Assembly: GCA_963921195.1 (NCBI GenBank)
Contig: OY992539.1
Span: forward strand, 42,886,657 to 42,950,656
Reading direction: 5' to 3'
Length of the DNA: 64,000 bases
From: Pegoplata infirma
Lineage: Eukaryota > Arthropoda > Insecta > Diptera > Anthomyiidae
Under the pieces are notes generated by a model that saw only the letters and a list, made by a program, of their open reading frames with translations, was not told the origin of the DNA and made no database searches. A program made the translations under genes and the position numbers. Numbering within the stretch: position 1 is the stretch's first letter; the number at the start of each line of letters is the position of its first letter. Shown piece after piece: positions 23,355 to 35,039 of the stretch.

Positions 23355-24362
23355 GAAAAGTGTCAGGGTATAATGGGTTTGTGCTGATGTTTGTAACTAC
23401 CCGAAATATTGGTGTTAGACCTACCATCAAGTATACCGATCGACTCAGAATTACTTTTTAAAGGTCGATTTAGCGATGTCCGTCCGTCTGTCCATCTATC
23501 GGTTTAAGCACGATACAGGTCGCAATTATCAATCATTGACTTAAGCATATATTGGCCCAAGGACGAAGTCTATTTAAAGTGGAAAAAATGGGGCATGTTA
23601 AGACCTAGCCTCCATACAAACGCCCACTTTGAATTGGCTTTTATGACTCCAACAACCGTATTATAATAGATATCGTTCTGAAATTTGGCAAGTAATCTTT
23701 TTTGCACAAACCACTATTCCAAATTTTGAAGGAATCGGATTAGTCCTTCTTGTAGTCCCCATACAAACCACCCTCCCGATATTGACATAATTCTTCATGA
23801 AAACCCGGTGAAAAATGTTCATATATGAATCATATGTGGTCCAAATATGGACATGTATGTTCCTATATGTAAATATATGTTACACATGCGAAAATTGGCG
23901 GCATATGTACATATATGGCATGGATTCATATATGTGCATATGTGTTCATATATGTTTCATATATGTCTGTCCACATGCCGCCAATTTTCGTATATGCTCA
24001 TATATTAAATATATATGTTCATATATGTAATCATATGTGAAATATATATGATTCACATCTGAACATTTTTCACTGGGAATTCAAAATATTCTATTAAAAT
24101 TTTATTTGAAGGTGTTAAACATCTACTTTGGTGACCTAATAAAATCTGAATATAATTGGACCATTTGTGGACTTGGTCTCCCATATGAAAATTTCGACCG
24201 ATATTCAGTTAATTCGGTCTATTGCCAACAAAAATAAACCAATTCCACTAAAATTTGGTCTGCGTGTGTTTTCTATACAAATTAAAGATCTAATAAAAGA
24301 TAGAACCAATCGGTCCATGTTTGGACTAGGAACCCATTTTCCGAAAAACACTGGTGGGATTT
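23355..24362 (+). mobile_element. mini-me-like retroposon, family A, copy 1
   Basis: It matches the family from GTGTCAGGGTATAATGGGTT through GACCTACCATCAAGTATACC, the core TTTAGCGATGTCCGTCCGTC and the tail CCATTTTCCGAAAAACACTG. The final GTGTAGGGTATCATATGGTC end is missing, replaced by a T-run. The GTCY tract is short (23477-23495). A separate MITE is inserted at 23804-24077. No coding capacity. Confidence 0.75.
23804..24077. mobile_element. CCCGGTG-ended MITE full of CATATATG motifs
   Basis: Terminal repeats CCCGGTGAAAAATGTTCA and TGAACATTTTTCACTGGG bound 274 bp of palindromic TTCATATATG/CATATATGAA repeats. Two inverted GAAAATTGGCGGCATATG blocks occur near 23890 and 23975. Comparison with the uninterrupted relative at 25345 (CTCAAAATTCATAA) supports insertion with a 2-bp AA duplication. 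Openings here reflect repeats of ATATGT, not a gene. Confidence 0.75.
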
Positions 24363-24833
24363 TTTTTTGGAATTTTTTACAGAATATTTCCGTTTTTTCT
24401 TAGATTTCTACACTCAAAAAATTATGTCATTAACTGTTTGTAGTTTATTTAAAAAGAATTACGTTTTGTCGTTTTTAAAAGAACAAACATTTGTTCAATG
24501 TTCAGTTTTTTCAAATGACTATTTCTGTTCTTTGTTTCAAAAATTACAACATAAAAAATAGAAACTTTCATTAGCATTCAAATTTTAAAGTCATTTATTT
24601 TTGTTTTGTAAGTAAAAATAAGTGATTCTTCTTTAATTTAAATGATTTGTGTACGTTATTTTTTTTTTTAATTGTTGGCATTTTTTAAAGAAAAGTCATT
24701 AGTTTTTACCTACTTGTAGTTGATTGCGGGACCGATTCCCCAAAAATTTTATTAAAAATTTTTTACAATAAAATTCAATAGAAAAGTTGTTGAACAACCT
24801 ACGAAATCATTAATTTTTAATGTTTTCGTAGGT

Positions 24834-25657
24834 ATTTATACCCTACACCACTCTGTGGTACAGGGTATATTGAGTTTGTGCTGATGTTTGTAACTACCCG
24901 AAATATTGGTCCTAGACCTACCTTCAAGTATACCGATCGACTCAGAATAACTTTTTGAGTCGAATTAGCGATGTCCGTCCGTCCGTCCGTCCGTCTGTCC
25001 GTCCGTCCGTCCGTCTGTCCATCTATCGGTTTAAGCACGATACAGGTCGCAATTTTCAATCAATTGACCTGAAATTTGAAACTTAAGCATCTTTTGGCCC
25101 AAGGACGAAGCCTATTGAAATTGGAGAAAATCGGTTCATGTTAAGACCTAGCCCCCATACAAACGCCCCCTTTGGATTCGGCTTTAATGACTCTAATAAC
25201 CGTATTATAATAGATATCGCTTTGAAGTTCAGCAAGTAATCAAATTTTGTATACACAAATCACCATTCCAAATTTCAAAGGAATCGGGTCAGTCCTTCTG
25301 GTAGTCCCCATACAAACCACCTTCCCGATATTCACATAATTCCCTCAAAATTCATAAAAATGTAAATATTTGATAAAAAATTTATTTTTAGGTGCTAAAC
25401 GTGTACTTTAGCAACCTTATCAAATCGGAATATAATTGGACCATTTTTGGACTTAGTCCCCCATATAAAAATTTCGACCGATATTCAGTTAAAATGTTCT
25501 ATTGACAAAAAAAATTAACCAATTCCACTTAAAATTGATCTGTGTGTGTTTTCGGACAATCGGTCCATGTTTGGACTTGGGACCCATTTTCCGGAAAACA
25601 CTCGTGTAGGGTAGCATATGGTCGGTCTTGACCGACTATAACTTTCTTACTTGTTTT
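24834..25657 (+). mobile_element. mini-me-like retroposon, family A, copy 2 (near full length)
   Basis: It begins TTTATACCCTACACCACTCT, contains GTTTGTGCTGATGTTTGTAA, the core AGCGATGTCCGTCCG with a long GTCY tract, and the tail GGTCGGTCTTGACCGACTAT followed by ACTTTCTTACTTG. It is nested in the CACTC-type MITE, whose relative gives the empty site. No open frame of note. Mobility by another element's enzymes is inferred from the family. Confidence 0.78.
24971..25022 (+). repeat. (GTCY)n microsatellite of the mini-me-like element
   Basis: A pure run of GTCC and GTCT tetranucleotides of about 13 units adjoins the conserved GCGATGTCC core. Other copies have shorter or differently phased runs (17934, 23477, 33112), so the tract expands and shrinks after insertion. 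Confidence 0.9.
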
Positions 25658-25931
25658 TTTTTAATTTGGTGGTACAAATAACACAACAATCATTAATTTT
25701 AATGTTTTCGTAGGTTATTTTTTTTTTGGAATTTGTTGGTAAAAAATATTAAAGTGACGTTATTTTTAAATGTTCAATATTATTTATTAAGAAATTTTTA
25801 ATAACAGTAAAAAATAAATGTTGATGGTTGTTAAAACAAATGAATAATTACTGGGATGGTTTTCAAATGTTTTATCACTTGTTTTAAATATGTTTTTCAT
25901 TTGTTTTTGCCTAAAAAATATTTTGAGTGTA

Positions 25932-27564
25932 GAATATTTAGATTTTTTTCTTTTATTTTATAATTTTTAGATTTTCCTTAATTTTTCTGAATTTTTTCTA
26001 AGTTTTTCCAATTTTTCTGAAATGTTTCTAAACTATCCTAAATTTATCTAAATTTTGTTTTCGTTATTTTACGGGTTTTTCATGGTTTAAAATATATTTA
26101 AATTATACAGCTATGCTTTTTAAATTTATTCAAAATACACAGCTATGTCAAAACTGGTAGATTACAAGATTTGCCAATAAAAAAATATTATTTATTAAAA
26201 TGTGATAGTATGTTTTTTCATATAAATTTTCAAATTTATTACTTGATTCGATAAAATCATTTATTCATCCTCACTCTATTATAGAATCATAGTATCATTC
26301 AATCATGTTTTTTTTTTTTGGTTTTCTATACACTTGATTATATGTATAAATTAAAATTTATTTTGTGTTTATTTTAAACTAAAATTAAATGAACTAAAAT
26401 AAACATTTATACACATCAGCAAAACTCTTAGCACTTGTTGAATTCTCATAATCGTATACAAATTTTGTAGTTAAATTTGTCAGAAAACTATTTTCAGTTT
26501 TTTTTTTGTATTAAAACAAAAAATTTACATTTAAATGTAAATTGTAATTTTTCGTATTAAAACGAAGACAGACAGAATTGTCACAACAATTGCAAAAAAT
26601 GGCAAAAGACAATGACCAAAAAACAAAAAAAAAAAAAAAACGACAAAGAAATATTACAAATTATGATAATTTAAATTTAAATTATAATAATTTATTAAAT
26701 TGTTGGTTTTATTTTGAGAGTGTTTATTTATTGTTTTGTAAAATTTAATTTAAATTATAAATGATTTTAATGTACATATTTAAATAAAAAGTGACACTTT
26801 CGTGTTCATACATAAATTTAATTACAAATTACACTTGAAATAAAAACAAGTGTTAGAAACACATTATAAAAATTAGCAGAATTTTTCTGCAATTCAATTT
26901 CTTTTACCTTTTAGCAAACAATTTTGGAACACGTTCAATATTATCTTGATCAAAACAAAATTGTATAAAATAAAATTATTTTGAAACAGAATTTTTAAAA
27001 TAAAATGATTTTTAAAATAATTGAAAGGTTGTTATTTATAATGAAATTATAACTTTTGTAAATGTAAATGAAAATAACCAAAATATTTGTAAAATTCCGG
27101 AATCCTTGACGGAAGGTTAAGTAAATCCAATTGAAAATTAATTTGCCGGTGACAGTTTTAAACTGTAAACCCGCTTAAAAACCACCGTATCGTTTTTCTT
27201 CTGTTCAGGCTATAAAACAATGTTAACCAATATTAACCATTTTATTAAATGGTTAAATTTTAACTCAACACTGTGCAAATGATCCTTGACAAATTTTAAT
27301 AATAAAAATTAAAACAATGTGTTCCCTCATTTGAACGAATACATCAAACAATGTATGAAAATGCTTCACTTTTAGACAGTCCGATGTACAATTTGTTAGT
27401 CAATAAATTTCAAAACAAAAAAAAAAAACAAAATTATAAATGCAAAAAATGTTTGAGTTTTTAATTCAAACTCAATATCTGGGCCTGTTTTTACAAAATG
27501 TGTGTAAATATTAGGGTGAAATTTTTAGAAATATTGTAGTAAAACTTTTTGACATTTATGTCCC
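25932..27564. other. Long AT-rich stretch without recognised features
   Basis: Runs such as CTAAGTTTTTCCAATTTTTC near 26000 and a purine-rich A-tract at 26622-26640 are the only texture. G+C is very low. No coding frame, RNA gene or paired terminal repeat was found. Confidence 0.45.
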
Positions 27565-28510
27565 GTAAATTGTCAGATTCTGAGGCAGTTTTCCGTCTAA
27601 AAAACTTTGAGACAAATTGAAAAATTAGAAAAATTCCTCAGATTCTGAGACAAATTGAAAAATTCTCAGATTCTGAGAGCTTTTCTGTACGGAAAAATTC
27701 CTCAGAGTCTGAAAATTTTTCTCATTTTTCAATTTGTCTCAGAATAATAAAATTCTCAGATTCTGAAATATTTTTTCTTATAAAAAAATTCTTGAATTCT
27801 CAACTCAAAAGAAAAACTGTGTCAAAAAAATCTATAAATGACTTTCAATTTGAATTAGCAAACTTTAAGCAGATTTTTTTTGCTAAAATGGATATTTCAA
27901 GTAAAGTCTCTGTCATTCAGTTTTAGCAAATAACAAAAAATGTTCTGCAATTTTACTGATTCCATTTGCTGAATTTCAAAATATTTTTGTGCAGATTATT
28001 TTTTGATTTTTTTGTTATTTTACAGAAATAGTCTGTTGGAATTTTTTTTTTCAAAAACAATTTTAAGTTTTTTTAAGATGTAATTTTTCTTAGATTTTGT
28101 GAATTTAAGCTATTTAACTAAAAATTATCAAAATTTTACAGAAGTATTTAGTTATCCCGTCTTAAAAAGACGTTTTTTCAAAAAAAATTTTTTTCTTGAA
28201 AAAAAAAAAATTTTATAAGTTTTTCTATGCAGATTTTTCTGCTGTCTTGACAGATTTCTCTGCTAATTTCACGTAGATAATCAGGACAGATATTTAGCAA
28301 ACTGAGTCTGATAAAATCAGCAGATTTCTCATATAGCTCAAAATGGATGTATTTTCAGCAGATTTTTCTGCTGATTGGGCAGAGAATTTATTTTTAGTGT
28401 AAGATATTTTTCAAATTCTGAAATATTTTCCGAACAGAAAAATTCTCAGATTCTGAGAATACATTTTTCGGTGTATTAAAATATTCGATTCTAAGAGAAT
28501 TCACGGTATA
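27565..28510. repeat. Degenerate CAGATTCTGAG satellite, split by an insertion
   Basis: Decayed units lie at 27565-27800 (AGATTCTGAGACAAATTGAA, CAGATTCTGAGAGC) and 28405-28500 (CTCAGATTCTGAGAATACAT). Between them sits a CACTC-type element, so the array predates it. Confidence 0.7.
27802..28399. mobile_element. CACTC-type MITE inserted in satellite
   Basis: The left end ACTCAAAAGAAAAACTG has lost the initial C. The right end ATTTATTTTTAGTG is followed by TA (28400-28401). Subterminal AGCAGATTTTTCTGCTGATT motifs repeat in both orientations. Satellite remnants on both sides confirm the insertion. No coding sequence. Confidence 0.6.
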
Positions 28511-28534
28511 GACAAATTTTTAGATTAGATTGAG

Positions 28535-28754
28535 AGTGTTAAATTCGGCTATGCCGAATCTTTGATACCCTCCAACTTGTTAGAACATAAAAAAAATCCA
28601 GGGGCGTTTTTTTGGGGGGGGGGCCCATCGCGATAAATGTAAACTAATTTTTTTTTTTTTGCTTTTTGCACTTAAGTAATACAATTTTCTCATTATTTGG
28701 AAGATTTTTTTTAATCCACGAAAATGCCAAAAAAAGGTGCGTTTTTAAGAGGTT
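28535..28754. mobile_element. mini-me-like family C fragment with G-run
   Basis: AAATTCGGCTATGCCGAATC, GATACCCTCCAACTTGT and CCCATCGCGATAAATGTAAA match pieces at 47160-47300 and 47440-47480. An 11-G run lies at 28613-28623. Truncated by the following family-A copy. Confidence 0.45.
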
Positions 28755-29532
28755 TTTATACCCTACACCACTCTGTGGTACAGGGGATAATGAGTTTGTG
28801 CTGATGTTTGTAACTTCCCGAAATATTAGTCCTAGACCTACCTTTAAGCATACCGATCGACTCAGAATTACTTTTTTAGTCGATTTAGACCTAGCCCCCA
28901 TACAAACGCCCCTTTTGGATTAGACTTAAATGACTCTAATAACTGTATCAGATATCGCTTTGAAATTTAACAGAAAATCAAATTTTGTATGCACGAATCA
29001 TCATTTTGAATTTCAAAGGAATCGGGTCAGTTCTTCTGGTAGTCCCCACACAAAGCCCCCTCCCGATATTCACATAATACCCTCAAAATTCCTAAAAATG
29101 GAAATATTTGATAAAAATTTTGTTTTTATAACTGAAGTTTTTATTTATTTCGGAAATAATTAATATGGACTCAAACCGAAATAAATAAAAACTTCAGTTA
29201 TAAAATATAAAGTCCAACAATATATAAAACAGAATTTAAAATTTTATTTTTATTAACCAAATCAAATCCGAATATAATTGGACCATTTTTGGCCTTAGTC
29301 ACCCATATATATCAAAAATTCGACCGATATTCAGTTAAATCGGTCTATTGGCAAAAAAATAAACTAATTCCACTAATATTTGATCTGTGTGTGTTTTCTA
29401 CACTCAATAAAGATCTAACAAAAGATAGATCCAATCGATCCATGTTTGGACTTGAGACCCATTTTTCGGAAAACACTGGTGTAGGGTATCATATGGTCGG
29501 TCTTGATCGACTATAACTTTCTTACTTGTTTT
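28755..29532 (+). mobile_element. mini-me-like retroposon, family A, copy 3 (core deleted)
   Basis: Starts TTTATACCCTACACCACTCT and ends ATATGGTCGGTCTTGATCGA then ACTTTCTTACTTG. The GTCY tract and following section are deleted: the text jumps from TTTTTAGTCGATTTAG to ACCTAGCCCCCATACAAACG. Positions 29124-29205 carry a perfect 30-bp inverted repeat not present in the other copies. Confidence 0.75.
29124..29205. repeat. Perfect 30-bp hairpin within the mini-me-like copy
   Basis: The left arm 29124-29153 contains ATAACTGAAGTTTTTATTTA and the right arm 29176-29205 is its exact reverse complement, with a 22-nt loop. Sister copies read directly through this position. It may be a small inserted palindrome or a snap-back duplication. 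A transcript would form a strong stem. Confidence 0.85.
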
Positions 29533-29835
29533 AAATCGTTAAGGGGGGACTTTTTTCCCCCTAGCCCGATTTTGCCCATTTCTGAACTTAACGGGCCTAT
29601 AAACATTAGACATATTCTTGCCAATTTTCAGGAGTCTGGCTCTTTTATTTTGGACTGAATTGTGCTCTATACAGACGGACGGACTGACGGACATTCATAG
29701 AACGACTAAGAATCGATCATAGATCAATAATATATATACTTTATTGGGTCCCCAACCGATATCTTTATGCGTTACAAACGGAATGACAAAGTGAGTATAC
29801 CCCCATACTGTGGTTGGAGGGTATACAAATTCGGA
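29533..29835 (-). mobile_element. mini-me-like retroposon, family C
   Basis: On the minus strand it begins TATACCCTCCAACCACAG, then CATTCCGTTTGTAACGCAT, and a tract ATGTCCGTCAGTCCGTCCGT. The other end reads CCCGATTTTGCCCATTTCTG on the plus strand, shared with 54145-54170. It immediately follows the family-A copy. Confidence 0.6.
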
Positions 29836-29923
29836 AAAAATTTCAGTTAAATCTGAAAACTTTATAAACTCCAGAAAAATTCAGAAAAATTCAGAAAACC
29901 TTATTAGCTAACTTTTTTTCATA

Positions 29924-31059
29924 CACTCAAAAAAAAAACCTTGTAAAATGACAAGAAAAGTTTGGAACTTTTTTATACTCTCCACTCTAGCGATAGAGGC
30001 GAAATCGGTCCTGTGGTTTAAAAGTTATGAGCAAAAGACTGAATTTCACCGAGGGTTTTTCGTGAATTTACGAGATAAAAACACGCTTACTTTCGAAATT
30101 CTGAGGAAGCTGAAACTTAGCATATTAATATATATTTGTCGTTCTCCTGGCCTGGTTCTTATTAAATTTCAGCCAAATCGGTCCAGTGGTTTTAAAGTTA
30201 TTAGCGAAACCTTAAATTTCAGATTAGTTTCACCTTAAATTCACGTGTTGAAAACCCATTAAACATTTTTTAAAAAAATCGCAAAGTCATAAAAATATTT
30301 TTCAACGTATTTCTGTCACTTAGAAATATTTTTACCCTAAAAAAAGTACAATCGAAAAAAATTTTACACTCAAAAAAATTTTACAGTCAAAAAAAAATTT
30401 TTTTTACACAAAATAAAATATTTCCAATCAAAAATTTTGTTTTTTCACGGTAGTAAATATTACTTAAAAAGGGCATTGTGGAGGGTATTCATAGATTCGG
30501 CCAAGTCAAATTTAACTTTTCTACTTGTTTTTTTTTTGCTACCTCCTATTTGACAAGAATTCCTTGTAATTTCACAAGCTTTTTACCAATAATTTTGTAA
30601 TTTTACAAGCTTTTTACCAATAAAATTGTAAATTTAAAATATTTTGGACTCCATAAAACTTACAAGTAGATTTTGTAACTTTACTAGATTTTTTGCAGTG
30701 TCCTATTTGACGAGATTTTCTAGTAAAAATTACGAGCTTTTTTGTAATTTTACAAGCTTTTAACCAACAAAATTGTAAATTTACAACTTTTTTGGCGCAA
30801 TAAAACTTTCATGGAATTCTCGTGAATTTACTAGATTTTTTTTGTAGAAAAAATTTGGAAATTTGTAAAATTACAAAAAAAAATTTTAAAATTACAAAAA
30901 AATTGTAAAATTACAAAAAAAAAAATGTAAAATTACAAAAAAAAAAAAAAATTAAATTTCGATCGAAAATTTTTTGTTAAAAAAGCAAGGAAAACTGTTA
31001 AATAATGGTAAAATGGGATTACGAGACTTTTTTTAGTAATTTGACAAGGTTTGTTTTTG
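29924..31059. mobile_element. CACTC-type element with TTGACAAGG repeats, interrupted
   Basis: The left end, after TA at 29922-29923, is CACTCAAAAAAAAAACC then TTGTAAAATGACAAG. The right end contains AGTAATTTGACAAGG before GTATAA. The interior repeats TTGTAATTTTACAAGC and ACCAATAAAATTGTAAATTT. Relatives lie at 36801-37272 and 38479-39633. A family-B mini-me-like copy is inserted at about 29966-30530. No coding sequence. Confidence 0.65.
29966..30530 (+). mobile_element. mini-me-like retroposon, family B, internally deleted
   Basis: TTTATACTCTCCACTCTAGC joins directly to a segment that in the 17.8-kb copy lies some 200 bp further on (GGTTTAAAAGTTATGAGCAA), so the core and GTCY tract are deleted. 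The tail GTATTCATAGATTCGGCCAA and TAACTTTTCTACTTG is intact. Nested in the CACTC-type element. Confidence 0.65.
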
Positions 31060-32514
31060 TATAATTTTTTTTTTTGCTTTTCTTAAAAAAAATATCCCCC
31101 TAGTAGTCCCCTTATTACTCATAATAATTATTTAAATTTCTGTTTATTTCTCTGTCTCACTCTCATCTTTGATATGGTTATCATTTCAAATCGTATGTTG
31201 ATAAAAAAAATAATAAAATATTTTTTTTTTACAAAATATTGCATTAAAAAAATATATTTTTTCAAGTTATTTTCATTGTGTGTTTTTTCAATTTAATGAG
31301 AATTTAAAAATTTTCTAGAAAATAAGTAGATTAATGTATGAAATTCTTAATAAAAACATTTATAATTTTTTGGTATTTTTTTTTCTTCTTTTCATGATTA
31401 ATTTACAAAGTTGTCAGATTGATTATAATACTCATATGCTTGTGTATAAACTTAATAAAGCATTTCATTTATGTGAATTGAAACTAAAAACAAATATAAA
31501 AGATTTAAATAAAAAAAAATATTTAGAACATTTTAGTTCAAAAGATTTTTTTTGTGTTGTTCAATATTTATTTGTTTTGTTTTTATGCTGAATGCGTGAT
31601 TTTTAAAATAAAAAAAAAAAAAAAACAGAAGGAAAACTTTAGCAAATTCCAAGTTGTATACAAAGTTTTTAAATGAAAAAATAATTGAAATAAATTCAAT
31701 TTTTATAAAATTTAACTATAACAGAATATTCAAATTTCACATTGTTTTTTTTTTCGTAATACTATGTAATAATATTATGCAAATATTTTGAGTAAATTTG
31801 TTCAAGCTCGAGGTCGTTATTTCTTACAAATAACATTTTACATTTATTTTGTATGTAGAATCTTTTGCTGAATCACTGTTACCAATTATTTTTCACCAAA
31901 AGCCTCTAAATTTTAATAAAAAAGCGCTAGAAACCGCCAAAAAAAATTTAGCGAGGAAAAAACTGACAAACATTTTTGATTTTTGATTAAAAAAAGAAAG
32001 AAAAATTATAAAAAACCTTCAAATTACACAGGCCAACAAAATTTGAAAAAAAGGTCAAAACCCCGGGACTAGATTATAATTTTCTAAGGGTTTGAGCTGC
32101 GCTGAGTCCGAATCTGTACTCAGAATTTCTCCATTATATCAGCTTTTTGAGATAGCTTAAAGTTTAAAAAACCCAGATTTTCGCCATATTTGAGATTTCA
32201 TAACTGCGCGAGTTCACCTTTATTTATAAATCCTGATATGTAGTCTGAAAGTTCTACTTCTTACTTTTAAATGTTCAACCTGCGTTATATCTTGTTTCTT
32301 CTCTGAGATATCTTAACACGAGGTTTAAAAAATTTTAGGTTTTCGCTATATTCACGGTATTTTTCCTATAAATGCAAATTTGCTACAATTCGCCTTTATT
32401 TTACGACGAACTTACATATAAAATTTTTAAACTTCCAATTAAAAAAAAAATGCTTTTTGAATTGTTTAGATATCTTGTCTATTTGTTGAGATATCGCCTG
32501 TTTAAATTTATATG
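31060..32514. other. Long AT-rich stretch without a supported gene
   Basis: At 31334-31591 a plus-strand opening encodes 85 residues that start with a hydrophobic stretch (FLVFFFLLFMINL), but its composition is what random A/T-rich DNA gives and I recognise no homologue. About 32030-32500 has longer unbroken text with slightly higher G+C and no terminal repeats. Confidence 0.35.
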
Positions 32515-32870
32515 CAAAAGGCCGTAACTAACATTTTATTAATTTTACAGGAGAAACAAAAAACAGTATTGAATGATTTTTTAAATTTGTTAATAACTTT
32601 GTTGTTTTTTAATGAATTTGGCTAAAACTTTCTGAGGACGTTCTTTAAATAAATATGAATCAAAATATATAAAAAAATATTAAAAAAGTTTTTTGTTTAG
32701 TTACGTCCATTGGAGATTGCCAAAATTACACGTTTTTTTAATTTTGGCTATAAAATCGCTAAATTTTATTATGCAGCCCTAATTTTTTGTGGATACGTGT
32801 ATGTTGATAAAATAATTCAGAACCAATCAAAAAACTGATTTTGAATTATTTGTTAGTTAGGGCCTTTTGT
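32515..32870. mobile_element. Short MITE with CAAAAGGCC ends
   Basis: The left end CAAAAGGCCGTAACTAACA and right end TGTTAGTTAGGGCCTTTTG form 19-bp imperfect inverted repeats. A fragment of the left part recurs at 21626-21720. No target duplication is legible. No coding capacity. Confidence 0.6.
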
Positions 32871-32971
32871 ACTTTTTTATAAACAAAGGTAAATGTTCGC
32901 ATTTCTTTAAAAATCCTCTTATTTTCTTCTTATAAGATCAGACTTGAATAGTAAAAAGAGGAATGATTGTG

Positions 32972-33885
32972 TTTTTATACCCTACACCACTCTGTGGTAC
33001 AGGGTATATTGAGTTTGTGCTGATGTTTGTAACTATCCGAAATATTGGTCCTAGACCTACCTTCAAGTATACCGATCGACTCAGAATGACTTTTTGAGTC
33101 GATTTAGCGATGTCCGTCCGTCCGTCTGTCCGTCTGTCCGTCCGTCCGTCTGTCCGTCTGTCCATCTATCGGTTTAAGCACGATACAGGTCGCAATTTTC
33201 AATCAATTGACTTGAAATTTGAAACTTAAGCAGCTTTTGGACGAAGCCTATTGAAATTGGAAAAAATCGGTCCTTGTTAAGACCTAGCCCCCATACAAAC
33301 GCTCCCTTTGTATTCGGCTTAAATGAGTCTAATGACCGTATTATAAAATATATCGCTTTGAAATTAAGCAGGTGATCAAATTTTGTATGCATGAATCTTC
33401 ATTCCAAATTTCAAAGGAATCGGGTCAGTCCTTCTGGTAGTCCATACAAAAGGAATCAGGTCAGTCCTTCTGGTAGTCCATACAAACAACCCACCCTCCC
33501 GATATTCACATATTTCCCTCAAAATTCATAAAAATGGAAATATTTGATAAAATTTTTATTTTTAGGTGTTAAACGTGTAACCCGGTGTTAAACGTGTAAC
33601 CCGGTGTTAAACGTGTAACCAAATCAAATCGGAATACAATTGGACCATTTTTGGACTAAGTCCCCCATATAAAAATTTCGACCGATATTCAGTTAAATCG
33701 GTCTATAAAACGAATAAACCAATTCCACTAAAATTTGATCTGTGTGTGCTTTCTACACTAAATAAAGATCAAACAAAAGACAAATCCAATCGGTCCATGA
33801 TCGGACTTGGGACCCATTTTCCGGAAAACACTGGTGTAGGGTATCATATGGTCGGTCTTGGTCGACTATAACTTTCTTACTTGTT
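32972..33885 (+). mobile_element. mini-me-like retroposon, family A, copy 4 (near full length)
   Basis: From TTTATACCCTACACCACTCT to GGTCGACTATAACTTTCTTA. The GTCY tract at 33112-33162 mixes GTCC and GTCT units. Two local duplications are private to this copy: a 41-bp repeat around GGTCAGTCCTTCTGGTAGTC (33423-33485) and a triple 19-bp repeat of GTGTTAAACGTGTAACC (33565-33621). No coding capacity. Confidence 0.8.
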
Positions 33886-35039
33886 TAAATTTTTTTTCTT
33901 TCTCAAAATTTACCTTTTTTAAATTTCTGCAAAATTGAAGCAAAATTGTCGATATATCGATTATTAGCTTTTTCTGCGATAACCGGATTGAAAAATTTTG
34001 TAAACTGAAAAAAGACATAACTAAAATTAAGGAAAAAATGTCTTTGAAAATTTATCATGAATTTTCCTAAAATTTAGTTAAATTAAACTAAAAAATGAGA
34101 AATTTTCTTAACTATGAGGAAAAAAGTTTAGTTCATTTACTTATAATTAGTTCATAGTTTTCTTTAAATTAAATTTTTAAATATTAGGAAAAAAATTCTT
34201 ACTGCCAAAGAAATTTTCCACAAATCTATGTAACGTATCTTTATTTTTAAGACATATTTCTTAAGAAACAATAAAGTTCAAGTTTAGTTAAAATTTACTA
34301 AAAAAAGCATCATCTTATTTCTATTCTTTGAATTGAGGAAGTGTACTTCTTAGAATTTAGTTAATAACTTCTGAGAATTTATAAACAACTTCTTAGAATT
34401 TAGTTAAAAATTCGAAATAGCGATATCTCGAAAACTAAGCGGCATAGAGCGAAACGGATAAAATTTTCAAAAGAAAGACTATAAAGAAAAATATGGAATA
34501 GCCTTGCTCTGCATATCTGTCTCAAGGTTTTATATATGCACATATCTCTGTAAATACTGACAACACGAGAAAAGGCCCAACGGAATTTTTGTAGCTCATG
34601 ACTCGTAGAACACTTTCACAATATACCCAAAAGCCCTCCAATTGATAGTTTTTGAGTTATCCAGTTTTTAAGATTCTCAAGTCTCTATCAGGCCCCTTAC
34701 CGTATCTCAAAAAATAAACAAGGTAGATCAAAACGGACACAAGTTTTGGGTCAAAATCTATGTGGACCCTTAAAGACCCAACGGGGTCGCGAGTTAACAG
34801 GGGCTGGACCTATGGGTCCAGGGTCTAGACCCAATCTAGTTCTTAAATGTGAATGAACTAAAGTGTAATATAATTTTTTCCATTTTCTAGTTAAAATTGG
34901 CTTAAAATTAAATAACTTTGTTTTCCTTATATTTGGGAAAATTATGAGCTAAAACCAAGAAAAAAATCTTTGGAGCCAAATCATTCCCTCTTTTTCTCAA
35001 AATTTAGTAAATTTTGCCAGATTTTACTTTTTTGAGTGT
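33886..35039. mobile_element. Possible CACTC-type element, left end unclear
   Basis: The right boundary ACTTTTTTGAGTG then TA (35036-35041) is typical. AATTTAGTTAAATT and AAAATTTAGT motifs occur at both sides of the block (34060-34140, 34350-34410, 34890-35020). A different segment around 34420-34840 (GATATCTCGAAAACTAAGCG, GGGTCCAGGGTCTAGACCCA) looks like a nested, unrelated repeat. The left terminus could not be placed. Confidence 0.4.

Larger units (their letters stand above)
24411..25929. mobile_element. CACTC-type MITE with TA duplication, interrupted copy
   Basis: Ends CACTCAAAAAATTATG and ATATTTTGAGTG are flanked by TA (24409-24410 and 25930-25931). It is the inverted relative of the complete 770-bp copy at 38504-39273. 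At 24834 a mini-me-like element has inserted between CGTAGGTA and CAAATAAC; the 38-kb copy keeps that site joined. The tRNA-like module of the relative is reduced here to its B-box end (GCGGGACCGATTCCCC near 24727). Confidence 0.8.

Noticed and set aside
23815..24030. 71-codon opening on the plus strand
   Set aside because: It lies wholly in ATATGT-type repeats of a MITE and reads as Tyr/Ile/Met/Cys low complexity.
28644..28923. Openings containing RSVCLKVGLG-type sequence, recurring at 24817 and 32938
   Set aside because: The recurrence comes from the mini-me-like family A; these copies have no coding history that I can support.
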